A stretch of 64,000 nucleotides of DNA from Acetobacteraceae bacterium (GTDB taxonomy: Bacteria > Pseudomonadota > Alphaproteobacteria > Acetobacterales > Acetobacteraceae), in NCBI GenBank assembly GCA_027482245.1, contig JAIXWG010000063.1, positions 57,083 through 121,082 on the forward strand, in the 5' to 3' direction. The notes under the pieces were generated by a model. It did no database searches, was not told where the DNA came from, and saw only the letters and a list, made by a program, of their open reading frames with translations. The first letter of the stretch is position 1; each line of letters starts with the position of its first letter. Both the position numbers and the translations under genes were made by a program. This document shows positions 16,473-25,229 of this stretch, one piece after another.

Positions 16473-16530
16473 TCCACCAACTTCGGGTTGCATTCGCCAC
16501 ACCCGATCGCGGTGGATGAATGGCGGACGC

Positions 16531-17061
16531 TCAGCCCTGCGGCAGCAGCGCCGCAATCCGCGCCAGGCCCGCATCGCGGACGCCCATGGCCTGCAGATGG
16601 TTCAAGGTGTTGAGCAGATAGTCGCGGTTCGTCCCCATCCGTCCGACCCCCCGCGCGATGGTGACGGCTGCCTGTTCCGGCGGCAGGGCCGCGACGTAGA
16701 GGCGGCAGGCGCGGTTGGCGACATAGGTCACGGCGGGCACCGTCATGCCCTTCCCCTCACCCACCAGGCGCACCGGCAGGACGCGGCGGTGGTAGACCAC
16801 CTCCGCCCCATCCGGCAGTTCCCGGTCATCGAGGTAGCGCAGCACCGACGCCGCGGTCGCCCCCGGCACGCGGAAGGCAACGCCCCGGCAGGCGCCACCC
16901 CGGTCCAGCCCCAGCACCAGCCCCGGCGTTTCCGGCGTGCCGCGGTAGTGGTGCGACCAGAGGCAGAAGCGGCGGTGGAAGCCCTGCAGCAGCGCGGGCT
17001 GGCTGCCCGCATGCTCGAAGCCCGGCCGCCAGATCAGCGACCCATAGGCGAAGACCCACAT
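16531..17061 (-). CDS. ChaC-like gamma-glutamylcyclotransferase
   Basis: A 176-residue enzyme of the ChaC/GGCT fold, which cleaves glutathione to 5-oxoproline and Cys-Gly. The substrate-loop motif is VFAYGSLIWRPGFE at the very start; the catalytic glutamate is probably in LDDRELPDG. Other family parts are FHRRFCLWSHHYRGTPETPGLVLGLD and GVGRMGTNRDYLLNTL. The ATG at 17061 starts directly before the motif; a GTG further upstream would add about 24 residues and cannot be excluded. It is divergent from the DUF2125 gene. Confidence 0.87.
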   Translation of the reverse strand: MWVFAYGSLIWRPGFEHAGSQPALLQGFHRRFCLWSHHYRGTPETPGLVLGLDRGGACRGVAFRVPGATAASVLRYLDDRELPDGAEVVYHRRVLPVRLVGEGKGMTVPAVTYVANRACRLYVAALPPEQAAVTIARGVGRMGTNRDYLLNTLNHLQAMGVRDAGLARIAALLPQG

Positions 17062-17164
17062 ATGCCCGCAGGGGGCCAGAGGGGGGTCGAGCGGCGCGTC
17101 GGCCGGGGGAAGGGTGGATGAGGTCTGCACGGGGGGGCAGGGGCGGGCTATACCCCCAGCCACG

Positions 17165-18247
17165 ATGGAAATGAAGCCGCCCGGCCGCCGCCGTCCCCTC
17201 GCGCCCCGGATCGCGCTCGGCGTCCTGGTGGCGCTGGTCGCGCTGGGGGCGGGGCACGCCCTGCTGTGGCGCGCCATGGCGACGGAGATCGAGCAGGGCT
17301 TCGCCACCTGGGTGCAGGTCCGCCGCGCCCAGGGCTGGCGCGTGGAGCATGCCGCGCCGGTGCGGGCGGGCTACCCGCTTTCCGCCGCGCTGGTCCTGCC
17401 CAGCCTGCGGATCGAGGGGGGCGACGCCACCCTGCCCGGCGGCTTCGTGCTGCAGGCCGAACGCGCGGTGCTGCGCGTCACGCTGCCGCGGCTCGACCGG
17501 CTGCGGGTGGAGATGCCGGGCGCGCAGCGGCTGCGCCTCGGCGATGACGAATTCCGCTTCGCCGCCGATACGCTGGTGGCCTTGCTGCCGCTGGAAGGCG
17601 GCACGCCGCCCCGGGGCGGGGAGGTGGTGGCGGAACGGCTGCGCCTGTCCACCCCCGCCGGCCCCATGGAAGTCGCCAATGCGCGCGTCACGCTCGACAC
17701 CTCCTCCACCGCGACGGAGGCCGAGCCGGCGCTGGAGGTGACGGTGGCGGTGGAGGAGATCGACCTGCCCGCCGCCCCCGCCGGCCGCGCCGCCGCCTTC
17801 GGCCGCCGCATCGCGACGCTGGGGGCGGAGATGGCGCTGAGCGGCCCGGTGCCGCCCGGCCGCTTCCCGGTGGTGCGGGCGGAAAGCTGGCGGGATGCCG
17901 GCGGGACGCTGGAGCTGAAGAGCCTGTCGCTGCGCTGGGGGCCCGTCGGCGCCACCGCCGCCGCCACGCTGGCGCTGGATGAGGGGCTGCAGCCGATGGG
18001 CGCGGGCTCGCTCCGCGTCACCGGCGCCGGCGATGCGCTGGACGCGCTGTCCGAAGCCGGGCTGGTCGGCCGCCGCGCGGCGGCCACCGCGCGCGCCATC
18101 CTGCCGCTGATGAGCCGCCCCAACGCCGCCGGCCAGCCGGAGGTGGAACTGCCGCTGACCATCCAGGACCGGACCCTGGCCGTGGCCCGCATCCCGGTGC
18201 TGCGCTTCGACGCCCTCGCCTGGCCCGCCGCGGACCGGGAGCGCTGA
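17165..18247 (+). CDS. DUF2125 envelope protein
   Basis: A 360-residue protein with an N-terminal membrane anchor (IALGVLVALVALGAGHALLW) followed by a beta-rich, AsmA-like extracytoplasmic region. The segment RAQGWRVEHAAPVRAGYPLSAALVLPSLRI matches the start of the DUF2125 family, found mainly in alphaproteobacteria. The function is unknown; relation to AsmA-type proteins suggests an envelope role. Codon use is like its neighbours. Confidence 0.8.
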   Translation: MEMKPPGRRRPLAPRIALGVLVALVALGAGHALLWRAMATEIEQGFATWVQVRRAQGWRVEHAAPVRAGYPLSAALVLPSLRIEGGDATLPGGFVLQAERAVLRVTLPRLDRLRVEMPGAQRLRLGDDEFRFAADTLVALLPLEGGTPPRGGEVVAERLRLSTPAGPMEVANARVTLDTSSTATEAEPALEVTVAVEEIDLPAAPAGRAAAFGRRIATLGAEMALSGPVPPGRFPVVRAESWRDAGGTLELKSLSLRWGPVGATAAATLALDEGLQPMGAGSLRVTGAGDALDALSEAGLVGRRAAATARAILPLMSRPNAAGQPEVELPLTIQDRTLAVARIPVLRFDALAWPAADRER

Positions 18248-18248
18248 G

Positions 18249-19742
18249 CTACCCCGCCAGGTAGCGCGCCGTCAGGTGCGCCGTGAAATCCGCGGGGTCG
18301 AGCGCCTTGCCGGTGGCGTGGCGCAGCAGATCCTGGAAGCCGAGCCGCGCCCCCTGCGCATGCACCGCCTGGTTCAGCCAGCGCATCATCGGCGCCATGT
18401 CGCCCTCCGCGAGCTGCGCGTCGAGGCCGGGCTCCGCCCGCCGCAGCGCCGCCATCAGCTGCGCCGCCGCCATGGCGCCCAGCGTGTAGCTCGGAAAGTA
18501 GCCGAAGGCGCCGTCATGCCAGTGGATGTCCTGCAGGCAGCCCTGCGCATCATCCGGCGGCGTGATGCCGAGGAGCTTGCGCAGCCCCTCGTTCCAGGCG
18601 GCCGGCAGGTCCGCGACCTCCAGCCCGCCCTCGATCAGCGCGCGTTCCAGCCGGAAGCGGAGGATGACATGGGCGGGGTAGGTCATCTCATCCGCATCGA
18701 CGCGGATGAAGCCGCGCTCCACCCGGCGCCAGAGCTTGCCGAGATTGGCGGCCTGATAGGGCGCGGGATCGCCGCCGAAGGTCTCGTGTAGCCGGCGGCC
18801 CAGGAACCGCAGGAAGGCGTCGGAGCGGCTGGCCTGCATCTCGACGATCAGCGACTGCGATTCATGCGCCGCCATCCCCGCGGCCTCCCCCACCGGCTGG
18901 CGGGCGAAGCCGGCGGGCAGGCCGCGTTCGTACATGGCGTGCCCCGTCTCATGCAGCACGCCGAGCAGCGCCTTGGCGACGTTCTGCTCGTCATAGAAGG
19001 TCGTGATGCGGACGTCGCTCGGGTTGCCGCCGCAGAAGGGGTGCAGGCTTTCGTCGAGCCTCGCATGAGCGAAGTCGAGCCCGACGGTCGCGGCCATGGC
19101 GGCGCAGAGCTCCCGCTGCTGCGCCACCGGGAAGGGCCCGGCCAGCGGCGTGGCGGGGCCGCGCGCTTCCTGGATCGCCTCCGCCCGTGGCAGCGCCTCC
19201 GCCAGCCAGGATTCGTAGGCCGCGAAGACCGGATCGACATCGGCCGCGGTGACGCCGGGCTGGTAGCCATCCATCAGCGCGTCATAGGGCGAGAGGGACA
19301 GCGCCTGCCCCAGCGCGCGCGCCTCCTCCCGCGCCAGGCGGACGACCTCCTCCAGCAGGGGCTTCACCTTGGCGAAGTCTGCATCGCGCTTGGCGACGCG
19401 CCAGACCTTTTCGCAGTCGGAATTGGCGCGGGCGATCGCCTCCACCAGGCTGGTGTCCAAAGCGGTCGCGCGGCGATGGGCGTGGCGCATCAGGCGGAGA
19501 TTGGCGGCATCCCACTCCCCCTCGGCGCGGGCGGCGGCGAGGTCATCCGCCACCTCCGGCGCCACCAGCAGGTCGTGCCGGATGCCGGCCAGCGCCGCGA
19601 GTTGCTCCCCCCGGGCCGCGCCGCCGCCCGGCGGCATCATGGCGGAGGCGTCCCAGGAGAGGATGCCCGCGGCCTCCCCGATCGCGCCGATGCGGCCGAA
19701 GCGGGCGACGAGGCGGGCATAGGCGTCGGTGGTGCTGCTCAT
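18249..19742 (-). CDS. M32 family carboxypeptidase
   Basis: A 497-residue zinc carboxypeptidase of the Taq type. The metal motif is in LLGVLHETGHAMYERGLP (HExxH form HETGH). Family signatures include DVRITTFYDEQNVAKALLG, AAGMAAHESQSLIVEMQASRS and FIRVDADEMTYPAHVILRF. It is cytoplasmic and removes C-terminal residues from peptides. The ATG overlaps the surf1 stop (ATGA), so it is read with the end of the cytochrome oxidase operon, though its link with respiration is probably incidental. Confidence 0.92.
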   Translation of the reverse strand: MSSTTDAYARLVARFGRIGAIGEAAGILSWDASAMMPPGGGAARGEQLAALAGIRHDLLVAPEVADDLAAARAEGEWDAANLRLMRHAHRRATALDTSLVEAIARANSDCEKVWRVAKRDADFAKVKPLLEEVVRLAREEARALGQALSLSPYDALMDGYQPGVTAADVDPVFAAYESWLAEALPRAEAIQEARGPATPLAGPFPVAQQRELCAAMAATVGLDFAHARLDESLHPFCGGNPSDVRITTFYDEQNVAKALLGVLHETGHAMYERGLPAGFARQPVGEAAGMAAHESQSLIVEMQASRSDAFLRFLGRRLHETFGGDPAPYQAANLGKLWRRVERGFIRVDADEMTYPAHVILRFRLERALIEGGLEVADLPAAWNEGLRKLLGITPPDDAQGCLQDIHWHDGAFGYFPSYTLGAMAAAQLMAALRRAEPGLDAQLAEGDMAPMMRWLNQAVHAQGARLGFQDLLRHATGKALDPADFTAHLTARYLAG

Positions 19743-20416
19743 GCGGGCTCCTTCAGGCGGCGGCGCAGCCAGGCGGCGAAGACGCCGAGCAGGGACAACG
19801 CCAGCCCGTACCAGGTGACGGCATAGCCGAGATGGCTGTTGGTGGGGCGCGGCAGGGTCCGCGCGGGGTCGGGCAGACCTGGGCCGGGGCCGAGCGCCAC
19901 CAGCCCGAAGGGCTCCGGCGCCGGCAGGCCGAGGCTGCGGGCGATCAAGGGCGGGTCGAAGGTATAGAAGCGGCGCCCGGCCGGGTCGTCGGTGGCGGAG
20001 AACATGCCGGCCGTCTCCCCGGGCCGCGCATAGGCTTCCAGCGTCACCGGGCCCGCCGGGCGGGCGATGGCGCCGGACCTGTCCATCGGCACCCAGCCGC
20101 GATCGACCAGCACGGGGGGCGCGCCATCCCGGATCAGGGGCGTGACCAGCCGCGCGCCCAGGATCGGGCCGCGGACCTCCAGCCCCAGCAGCACCTCCCG
20201 TTCATGGTCGAATCGGCCGCTGACGGAAACCTTGGTCCAGGCGGGCGGCGGCGTGGTGCCGAGCGGGCGGGCGGGCGCGGCCTCCCCGGCCGCGATCTCC
20301 GCCAGCAGGGCGTTCTTGGCGCCGAGGCGCTGGACCTGCCAGGTGCCAAGGCCGAGCAGCACGGCCAGCACGGGCAGCATGACGAGGATGGGGATCAGGA
20401 CTCGGCGCGCTTGCAT
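19739..20416 (-). CDS. SURF1 family cytochrome oxidase assembly protein
   Basis: A 225-residue inner-membrane protein with helices at both ends (ILVMLPVLAVLLGLGTWQVQRL and YAVTWYGLALSLLGVFAAWL). It has the SURF1 motifs VSGRFDHEREVLLG, LVDRGWVP and the C-terminal N-HLGYAVTWY. SURF1 helps insert heme a into subunit I of aa3 oxidases, which fits its place downstream of ctaE and the DUF983 gene. The start at 20416 lies 11 bases after the DUF983 stop. Confidence 0.9.
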   Translation of the reverse strand: MQARRVLIPILVMLPVLAVLLGLGTWQVQRLGAKNALLAEIAAGEAAPARPLGTTPPPAWTKVSVSGRFDHEREVLLGLEVRGPILGARLVTPLIRDGAPPVLVDRGWVPMDRSGAIARPAGPVTLEAYARPGETAGMFSATDDPAGRRFYTFDPPLIARSLGLPAPEPFGLVALGPGPGLPDPARTLPRPTNSHLGYAVTWYGLALSLLGVFAAWLRRRLKEPA

Positions 20417-20426
20417 GCGCGGTGTT

Positions 20427-20810
20427 CTACACGCCCTCGCCCCGCCTGTGGCGCCATTGCAGCCAGATCAGCGCCGCCTTGGCGCTGCGCATCATGACGA
20501 TGGCGGAGGGGATCAGCAGGACCGGCCAGATCACGGCATGGACCCAGAGCGGCGGCGAGAGGCGGAATTCCACTAGGAAGGCGCCGATCATGGCGAGGGC
20601 GCCGAGCACGAAGATGCCGAGCACCGCGGGCCCGTCGCCGGAGTCCTGGCCGGAGAGGTCGAGCCCGCAGGCGCTGCAGGCCGGCGCCACGTCCAGCAGG
20701 CCCTTGAACAGCCGCCCCTCCCCGCATCGCGGGCAGCGGCAGGCCAGCGCGGCCTTCCAGAACGGAGCGACCCCGCCCGTGGGTACGGGCGGGGTCGTGT
20801 CGTTGGTCAT
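20427..20810 (-). CDS. DUF983 small membrane protein
   Basis: A 127-residue protein with a zinc-ribbon-like start (CRCPRCGEGRLF, then CSACGLDL) and two membrane helices (AVLGIFVLGALAMIGAFLV and VIWPVLLIPSAIVMM). DUF983 proteins are commonly encoded between coxC/ctaE and surf1 in alphaproteobacteria and are thought to take part in oxidase assembly; the exact role is unknown. Codons 5-14 form a strong hairpin (20769-20796). Confidence 0.85.
   Translation of the reverse strand: MTNDTTPPVPTGGVAPFWKAALACRCPRCGEGRLFKGLLDVAPACSACGLDLSGQDSGDGPAVLGIFVLGALAMIGAFLVEFRLSPPLWVHAVIWPVLLIPSAIVMMRSAKAALIWLQWRHRRGEGV
20769..20796. promoter_or_regulatory. Strong hairpin in the first codons of the DUF983 gene
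   Basis: Perfect 12-base stem (GACCCCGCCCGT and its complement) with a GGGT loop. In the mRNA it would sit about 15 bases after the start codon and could slow translation or mark processing between ctaE and the genes after it. Confidence 0.5.
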
Positions 20811-20823
20811 CGCGGAGAGGGGC

Positions 20824-21663
20824 TCAGTGGCCCGCGGCGATCTCGCCGGCGCCCCACCAGTAGATGACGACGAAGAGGAACAGCCACACCACGTCCACGA
20901 AGTGCCAGTACCAGGCCGCCGCCTCGAAGCCGAAATGCTTCTCCGGCGTGAAGTGGCCGCGGATGGCACGCACCAGGCAGACCGCCAGGAAGATGGTGCC
21001 GACCAGCACGTGGAAGCCGTGGAAGCCGGTCGCGAGGAAGAAGGTGGAGGGGTAGATGCCGCCGGTGAAGTGGAACGGCGCCTCCATGTATTCCACCACC
21101 TGGAAGAAGGTGAAGAACATGCCGAGGAAGACCGTCAGCGCCAGGCCGGTGATCAGGCCGCGGCGGTCACCCTCGATCAGCGAATGGTGCGCCCAGGTGA
21201 CCGTGCAGCCGGACAGCAGCAGGATCATCGTGTTGAGCAGCGGCAGGTGGAAGGGGTCGAAGGTGTGCACGCCCTGGGGCGGCCACACCGCCTTCGCGGC
21301 GCCGGAGACGTGGTCCGGGTAGATCGCGAAGTGGAAGAAGGCCCAGAAGAAGGCGACGAAGAACATCACCTCGGACGCGATGAACAGCACCATGCCGTAG
21401 CGCAGGCCCAGCCGCACGACGGGGGAATGGATGCCGGGGGTGCGGCTTTCCTTCAGGACGTCGCGCCACCAGCCGAACATCGTGCCCAGCACGCCCAGCA
21501 GGCCGATCGCGGCCATCCAGTAGGTGCCGAAATGGGCGATGAAGACGATGCCGAGCACCAGCGCGCCGCCGGCGAAGGCGCCGAGCAGGGGCCAGGGCGA
21601 CGGATCGACCAGGTGGTAGGGGTGCTTGTAGGGGCTGTGGCCCGTCTCGCTGGTGCTCGCCAT
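20824..21663 (-). CDS. ctaE: Cytochrome c oxidase subunit III
   Basis: A 279-residue seven-helix subunit III of the aa3 oxidase in the inner membrane. It opens with KHPYHLVDPSPWPLLGAFAG, and has MFGWWRDVLKES, SEVMFFVAFFWAFFH and, near the end, AAWYWHFVDVVWLFLFVVIYWWG, all typical of the family. It is placed after ctaG with a 178-base gap that contains a hairpin. Length is normal. Confidence 0.96.
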   Translation of the reverse strand: MASTSETGHSPYKHPYHLVDPSPWPLLGAFAGGALVLGIVFIAHFGTYWMAAIGLLGVLGTMFGWWRDVLKESRTPGIHSPVVRLGLRYGMVLFIASEVMFFVAFFWAFFHFAIYPDHVSGAAKAVWPPQGVHTFDPFHLPLLNTMILLLSGCTVTWAHHSLIEGDRRGLITGLALTVFLGMFFTFFQVVEYMEAPFHFTGGIYPSTFFLATGFHGFHVLVGTIFLAVCLVRAIRGHFTPEKHFGFEAAAWYWHFVDVVWLFLFVVIYWWGAGEIAAGH

Positions 21664-21752
21664 CGCTCGTCCTGGTGGTCATTGGGGCGCCGGGGCGCCC
21701 GATTTAGCCTTCCGGGGCGCCCGCGCCCCCCGGATTATCGCGCTGCATCAAT

Positions 21753-21796
21753 CCCCAAAAGCCCCGCCGGATCAAGGGTCGCGGTGGGGTTTGGGG
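21753..21796. terminator. Hairpin between ctaG and ctaE
   Basis: Imperfect inverted repeat: CCCCAAAAGCCCCGCC on the left pairs with GGTGGGGTTTGGGG on the right, loop about 14 bases. It lies in the 178-base gap after ctaG on the minus strand. It could be a partial terminator that lowers expression of ctaE and later genes, or a processing hairpin. There is no clean T-tract. Confidence 0.45.
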
Positions 21797-21841
21797 CCTT
21801 GTCTCAGCGTCAATTCTTGGCGCCGTTCACGGCCCGTTTGC

Positions 21842-22468
21842 TCATGGCGTCGCCTGCTGCGGCGCGTCCCGCCGCCCGACATGCGGCCCCGCATTCGCCA
21901 GCGCGCCCGACCGTTCCGCATCGGCCAGCGTGCGGAAGAAGGTGTAGCTGATGGTGATGGTGCGGATGCCGCGCGTGTTCGGATCCTCCGCGATCCGCGG
22001 GTCGATCCAGAAGGCGAGCGGCATGTCCACCTCCTGCCCCGGGGTCAGGGTCTGCTCCTCGAAGCAGAAGCAGGCGGTCTTGTGGAAGTAGCGGCCGACC
22101 GATTCCGGCGTGACGTTGTAGGTGGAGACGCCGGTGGCCGGCCCTGTGCCGGTGTTGCGGGCGCGGTAGAAGGCGACGCCTTCCTCGCCGACATGCAGCG
22201 TCTGGCTCGTCTGCACCGCCTCGAACCGCCAGGGCAGGTTGGGCTGGGTGTTGGCGTTGAAGCGGACCGTGATGGTCTGCTGCCCGGCGCCGGGCGCCGG
22301 CGCGCCGCCGATCATCGGCGTGCCGCCGAAGCCGGTCACGCGGCAGAACAGCTGGTACAGCGGCACCGCCGCGAAGCTGACGCCGACCATGGTCGCGACG
22401 ATGCCGAAGGCGGCCATGGCCGTGCGGCGGTTGCGGCGGGCGAGCGTCTGTTGCCGGTCGGGTTCCAT
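21842..22468 (-). CDS. ctaG: Cytochrome c oxidase assembly protein CtaG/Cox11
   Basis: A 208-residue copper chaperone anchored by one N-terminal helix (AAFGIVATMVGVSFAAVPLYQLFCRVTGFGG). The copper motif CFCFEEQTLTPGQEVDMPLAFWIDP is present, and the end has NTRGIRTITISYTFF. Cox11 delivers copper to CuB of subunit I. I chose the ATG at 22468, with AGG 8 bases upstream; a GTG three codons earlier is the alternative. It follows the small membrane protein by 27 bases. Confidence 0.93.
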   Translation of the reverse strand: MEPDRQQTLARRNRRTAMAAFGIVATMVGVSFAAVPLYQLFCRVTGFGGTPMIGGAPAPGAGQQTITVRFNANTQPNLPWRFEAVQTSQTLHVGEEGVAFYRARNTGTGPATGVSTYNVTPESVGRYFHKTACFCFEEQTLTPGQEVDMPLAFWIDPRIAEDPNTRGIRTITISYTFFRTLADAERSGALANAGPHVGRRDAPQQATP

Positions 22469-22495
22469 GCGGTGCACCTGGGCCTCTGCCGCGTC

Positions 22496-22624
22496 TCAAC
22501 CCCGCAGCAGGCGGGCGGTGGAGATGAAGTAGAACAGGATGACGAGCGCGATCAGCACCGACAGCAGCGCCCAGTTGCGGGCGCGGCGCCGACGCTCGAA
22601 TTCCGCCTTCTCCTCGGGCGTCAT
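22496..22624 (-). CDS. Small single-helix protein of the cta operon (CoxF-like)
   Basis: A 42-residue reading frame with a charged start (MTPEEKAEFERRRRARN) and one membrane helix (WALLSVLIALVILFYFIST). The ATG overlaps the ctaB stop (ATGA), and ctaG follows after 27 bases. Small proteins of this design between ctaB and ctaG are regular in alphaproteobacterial oxidase operons and are labelled CoxF or hypothetical. The role is not settled; position suggests oxidase assembly or stability. Confidence 0.75.
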   Translation of the reverse strand: MTPEEKAEFERRRRARNWALLSVLIALVILFYFISTARLLRG

Positions 22625-23574
22625 CAGCCGAACACCAGCTTGTCCACGGCCAGCGCGCCGAAGAGCAGGAAGAGGTAGAGAAGGGAGAAGCTGAAGGTGC
22701 GGCGCGCGGCGGCGTCGTTCGCCAGGCTCCGCCCCTCATCATCCTGGGGCTCCCGCAGCGTGCGCACGGCGTGCATCAGGAACATGCCGCCGAGCACCGC
22801 GGCCACCAGCGCATAGGCGGGGCTGGAGAAGCCGACCAGCCAGGGGGAGAGGCCAAGCGGCGCCAGGATGATGGTGTAATAGAGGATCTGGCGCCGCGTC
22901 TCCTTCGCCCCGGCCACCACCGGCAGCATGGGCACGCCCGCGCGGGCATAGTCGCCATGGGCCCAGAGGCTGAGCGCCCAGAAATGGGGCGGCGTCCAGG
23001 CGAAGATGATGGCGAACAGCAGCCAGGGCACCAGCGTGACGTCGCCCGTCGCCGCGGCCCAGCCGATGATCGGCGGGAAGGCGCCGGCGGCGCCGCCGAT
23101 GACGATGTTCTGGCTCGTCCGGCGCTTCAGCCACATGGTGTAGATGAAGACGTAGAACAGGATCGAGACCGCGAGCCAGCCGGCCGCCACCCAGTTGGTG
23201 GCAAGCCCCATCAGCACCACGGAGGCGACGGCGAGCGTGATGCCGAAGCCGAGCGCGGCGCCAGGCTCGATCCGCCCGGCCGGGATGGGCCGGCGCGCCG
23301 TGCGGCGCATCAGCGCATCGATGTCCCGGTCGTACCACATGTTGATGGCGCCCGCGGCGCCAGCGGCGACCGCGATGCAGAGGATGGCGGCGAAGCCGAG
23401 CGCCGGCGGGATGGAGACCGGCGCCACCAGCAGCCCGACCAGGCCGCTGAAGACGACGAGCGACATGACGCGCGGCTTCAGCAGCGCGACCCAGTCGCGG
23501 ACCTCCGACAGGTCCGCGCCGGATGCAGTGAAGGGGGCTTGCGCCCCCTTCGGCTCGATCGTTGCTCCGCTCAT
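22624..23574 (-). CDS. ctaB: Protoheme IX farnesyltransferase (heme O synthase)
   Basis: A 316-residue polytopic prenyltransferase making heme O for the aa3 oxidase. The first catalytic segment is MWYDRDIDALMRRTARRPIPAGRI (N/D-x-x-D region); KPRVMSLVVFSGLVGLL marks the first helix and FAWTPPHFWALSLW a conserved loop. The ATG at 23574 lies 5 bases after the ctaD stop. UbiA-type topology with about nine helices. Order ctaD-ctaB-small ORF-ctaG-ctaE is the classic alphaproteobacterial arrangement. Confidence 0.95.
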   Translation of the reverse strand: MSGATIEPKGAQAPFTASGADLSEVRDWVALLKPRVMSLVVFSGLVGLLVAPVSIPPALGFAAILCIAVAAGAAGAINMWYDRDIDALMRRTARRPIPAGRIEPGAALGFGITLAVASVVLMGLATNWVAAGWLAVSILFYVFIYTMWLKRRTSQNIVIGGAAGAFPPIIGWAAATGDVTLVPWLLFAIIFAWTPPHFWALSLWAHGDYARAGVPMLPVVAGAKETRRQILYYTIILAPLGLSPWLVGFSSPAYALVAAVLGGMFLMHAVRTLREPQDDEGRSLANDAAARRTFSFSLLYLFLLFGALAVDKLVFG

Positions 23575-23579
23575 CACCG

Positions 23580-25187
23580 TTACCGGATGCGGGGGAGTTC
23601 GTCGAAGGTGTGGAACGGAGGCGGCGAGGAGACCTGCCATTCCAGCGTCGTCGCACCCTCACCCCACGGGTTGGCGGGGGCCTTCGCGCCCTTCGTCAGC
23701 GTGTGGAAGATCACGTAGAAGAAGAACAGGAAGGCGGCGACGGAGATGTAGGACCCGACGGAAGCCACCAGGTTCCAGCCCCAGAAGGCGTCCGGGTAGT
23801 CCGGGTAGCGGCGCGGCATGCCCTGGTTGCCCAGGAAGTGCATCGGGAAGAAGGTCAGGTTCACGCCGATGAAGGTCAGCCAGAAGTGGATCTTGCCGAG
23901 CTTCTCGTCGTACTGCCGGCCGGACATCTTCCCCAGCCAGTAGTAGATGCCGCAGTAGATGCCGAAGACGGCGCCCAGCGACAGCACGTAGTGGAAGTGG
24001 CCGACCACGTAGTAGGTGTTGTGCAGGATCTGCGTGATGCCGGCATTGGCCAGCACGACACCCGTGACGCCGCCCACCGTGAACAGGAAGATGAAGCCGA
24101 TGGCGAACAGCATCGGCGTGTTCAGCGTCAGGCTGCCGCCCCACATGGTGGCGATCCAGGAGAAGATCTTGATGCCCGTCGGCACGGCGATGACCATCGT
24201 CGCGGCCATGAAGTAGGCGCGCGTGTCGACGTCCATGCCGGAGGTGTACATGTGGTGCGCCCACACGATGAAGCCGACGACGCCGATCGCGACCATGGCG
24301 TAGGCCATGCCGAGGTAGCCGAACACCGGCTTGCGGCTGAAGGTCGAGATGACGTGGCTGATGATGCCGAAGGCCGGCAGGATCATGATGTAGACTTCGG
24401 GGTGGCCGAAGAACCAGAACAGGTGCTGGAACAGCACGGGGTCGCCACCGCCGGCCGGGTCGAAGAAGGCCGTGCCGAAGTTGCGGTCCGTGATCAGCAT
24501 GGTGATGGCGCCGGCCAGCACGGGCACGGACAGCAGCAGCAGGAAGGCGGTGACCAGCATCGACCACACGAACAGCGGCATCTTGTGCAGGGTCATGCCC
24601 GGCGCGCGCATGTTGAAGATGGTGGTGATGAAGTTCGCCGCGCCGAGGATGGAGCTGGCGCCCGCGAGGTGCAGGCCGAACAGCGCCAAGTCCATGGCCG
24701 GGCCGGTCTGGTAGGTGTCATCCGACAGCGGCGGGTAGATCGTCCAGCCCGCGCCCGCGCCGCCACCCACGAAGAGGGAGGAGCCGAGCAGCAGGAAGGC
24801 CGGCACCAGCAGCCAGAAGCTGATGTTGTTCATGCGCGGGAACGCCATGTCCGGCGCGCCGATCATGATGGGCACGAACCAGTTGCCGAAGCCGCCGATC
24901 AGCGCCGGCATGATCACGAAGAACACCATGATCAGGCCGTGGGCGGAGACGTAGGCGTTCCACATCTGGCCATCGGCGAAGATCTGCATGCCGGGCTGCT
25001 GCAGCTCCATGCGCATCAGCAGCGACAGGCCGATGCCAACGATCGCGGCGATCAGCGAGAAGCCGATATAGAGGGTGCCGATATCCTTGTGGTTGGTGGA
25101 GAACAGCCACCGGTTCACGAAGGAAGGCGTGTGGTCGTGATGCCCATGGGCATCATGGTCGTGTGCGTCGTGCGCCGCGGTCGCCAT
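23580..25187 (-). CDS. ctaD: Cytochrome c oxidase subunit I
   Basis: A 535-residue, twelve-helix catalytic subunit containing heme a and the heme a3-CuB centre. Visible landmarks: FSTNHKDIGTLYIGFS at the start, HGLIMVFF (heme a His), WFFGHPEVYI with the CuB His and cross-linked Tyr, the K-channel region nearby, and VVGHFHYVLSLG with the heme ligands. The N-terminus has a His-rich stretch (HDAHDHDAHGHHDH), a frequent but variable decoration. It follows ctaC by 42 bases. Confidence 0.97.
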   Translation of the reverse strand: MATAAHDAHDHDAHGHHDHTPSFVNRWLFSTNHKDIGTLYIGFSLIAAIVGIGLSLLMRMELQQPGMQIFADGQMWNAYVSAHGLIMVFFVIMPALIGGFGNWFVPIMIGAPDMAFPRMNNISFWLLVPAFLLLGSSLFVGGGAGAGWTIYPPLSDDTYQTGPAMDLALFGLHLAGASSILGAANFITTIFNMRAPGMTLHKMPLFVWSMLVTAFLLLLSVPVLAGAITMLITDRNFGTAFFDPAGGGDPVLFQHLFWFFGHPEVYIMILPAFGIISHVISTFSRKPVFGYLGMAYAMVAIGVVGFIVWAHHMYTSGMDVDTRAYFMAATMVIAVPTGIKIFSWIATMWGGSLTLNTPMLFAIGFIFLFTVGGVTGVVLANAGITQILHNTYYVVGHFHYVLSLGAVFGIYCGIYYWLGKMSGRQYDEKLGKIHFWLTFIGVNLTFFPMHFLGNQGMPRRYPDYPDAFWGWNLVASVGSYISVAAFLFFFYVIFHTLTKGAKAPANPWGEGATTLEWQVSSPPPFHTFDELPRIR

Positions 25188-25229
25188 CGGGGGTTTGTCC
25201 GCTTCTCGTGTTGGCTCTGGAGCCCCGCC

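Noticed and set aside
16296..16613. Small plus-strand frame in the gap after plsC
   Set aside because: It runs into the ChaC-like gene in antisense and the product matches nothing I recognise; no ribosome-binding site.
21810..21845. An 11-codon frame overlapping the ctaG stop (MSKRAVNGAKN)
   Set aside because: It is too short to support as a gene; the ATGA overlap is the only positive sign.
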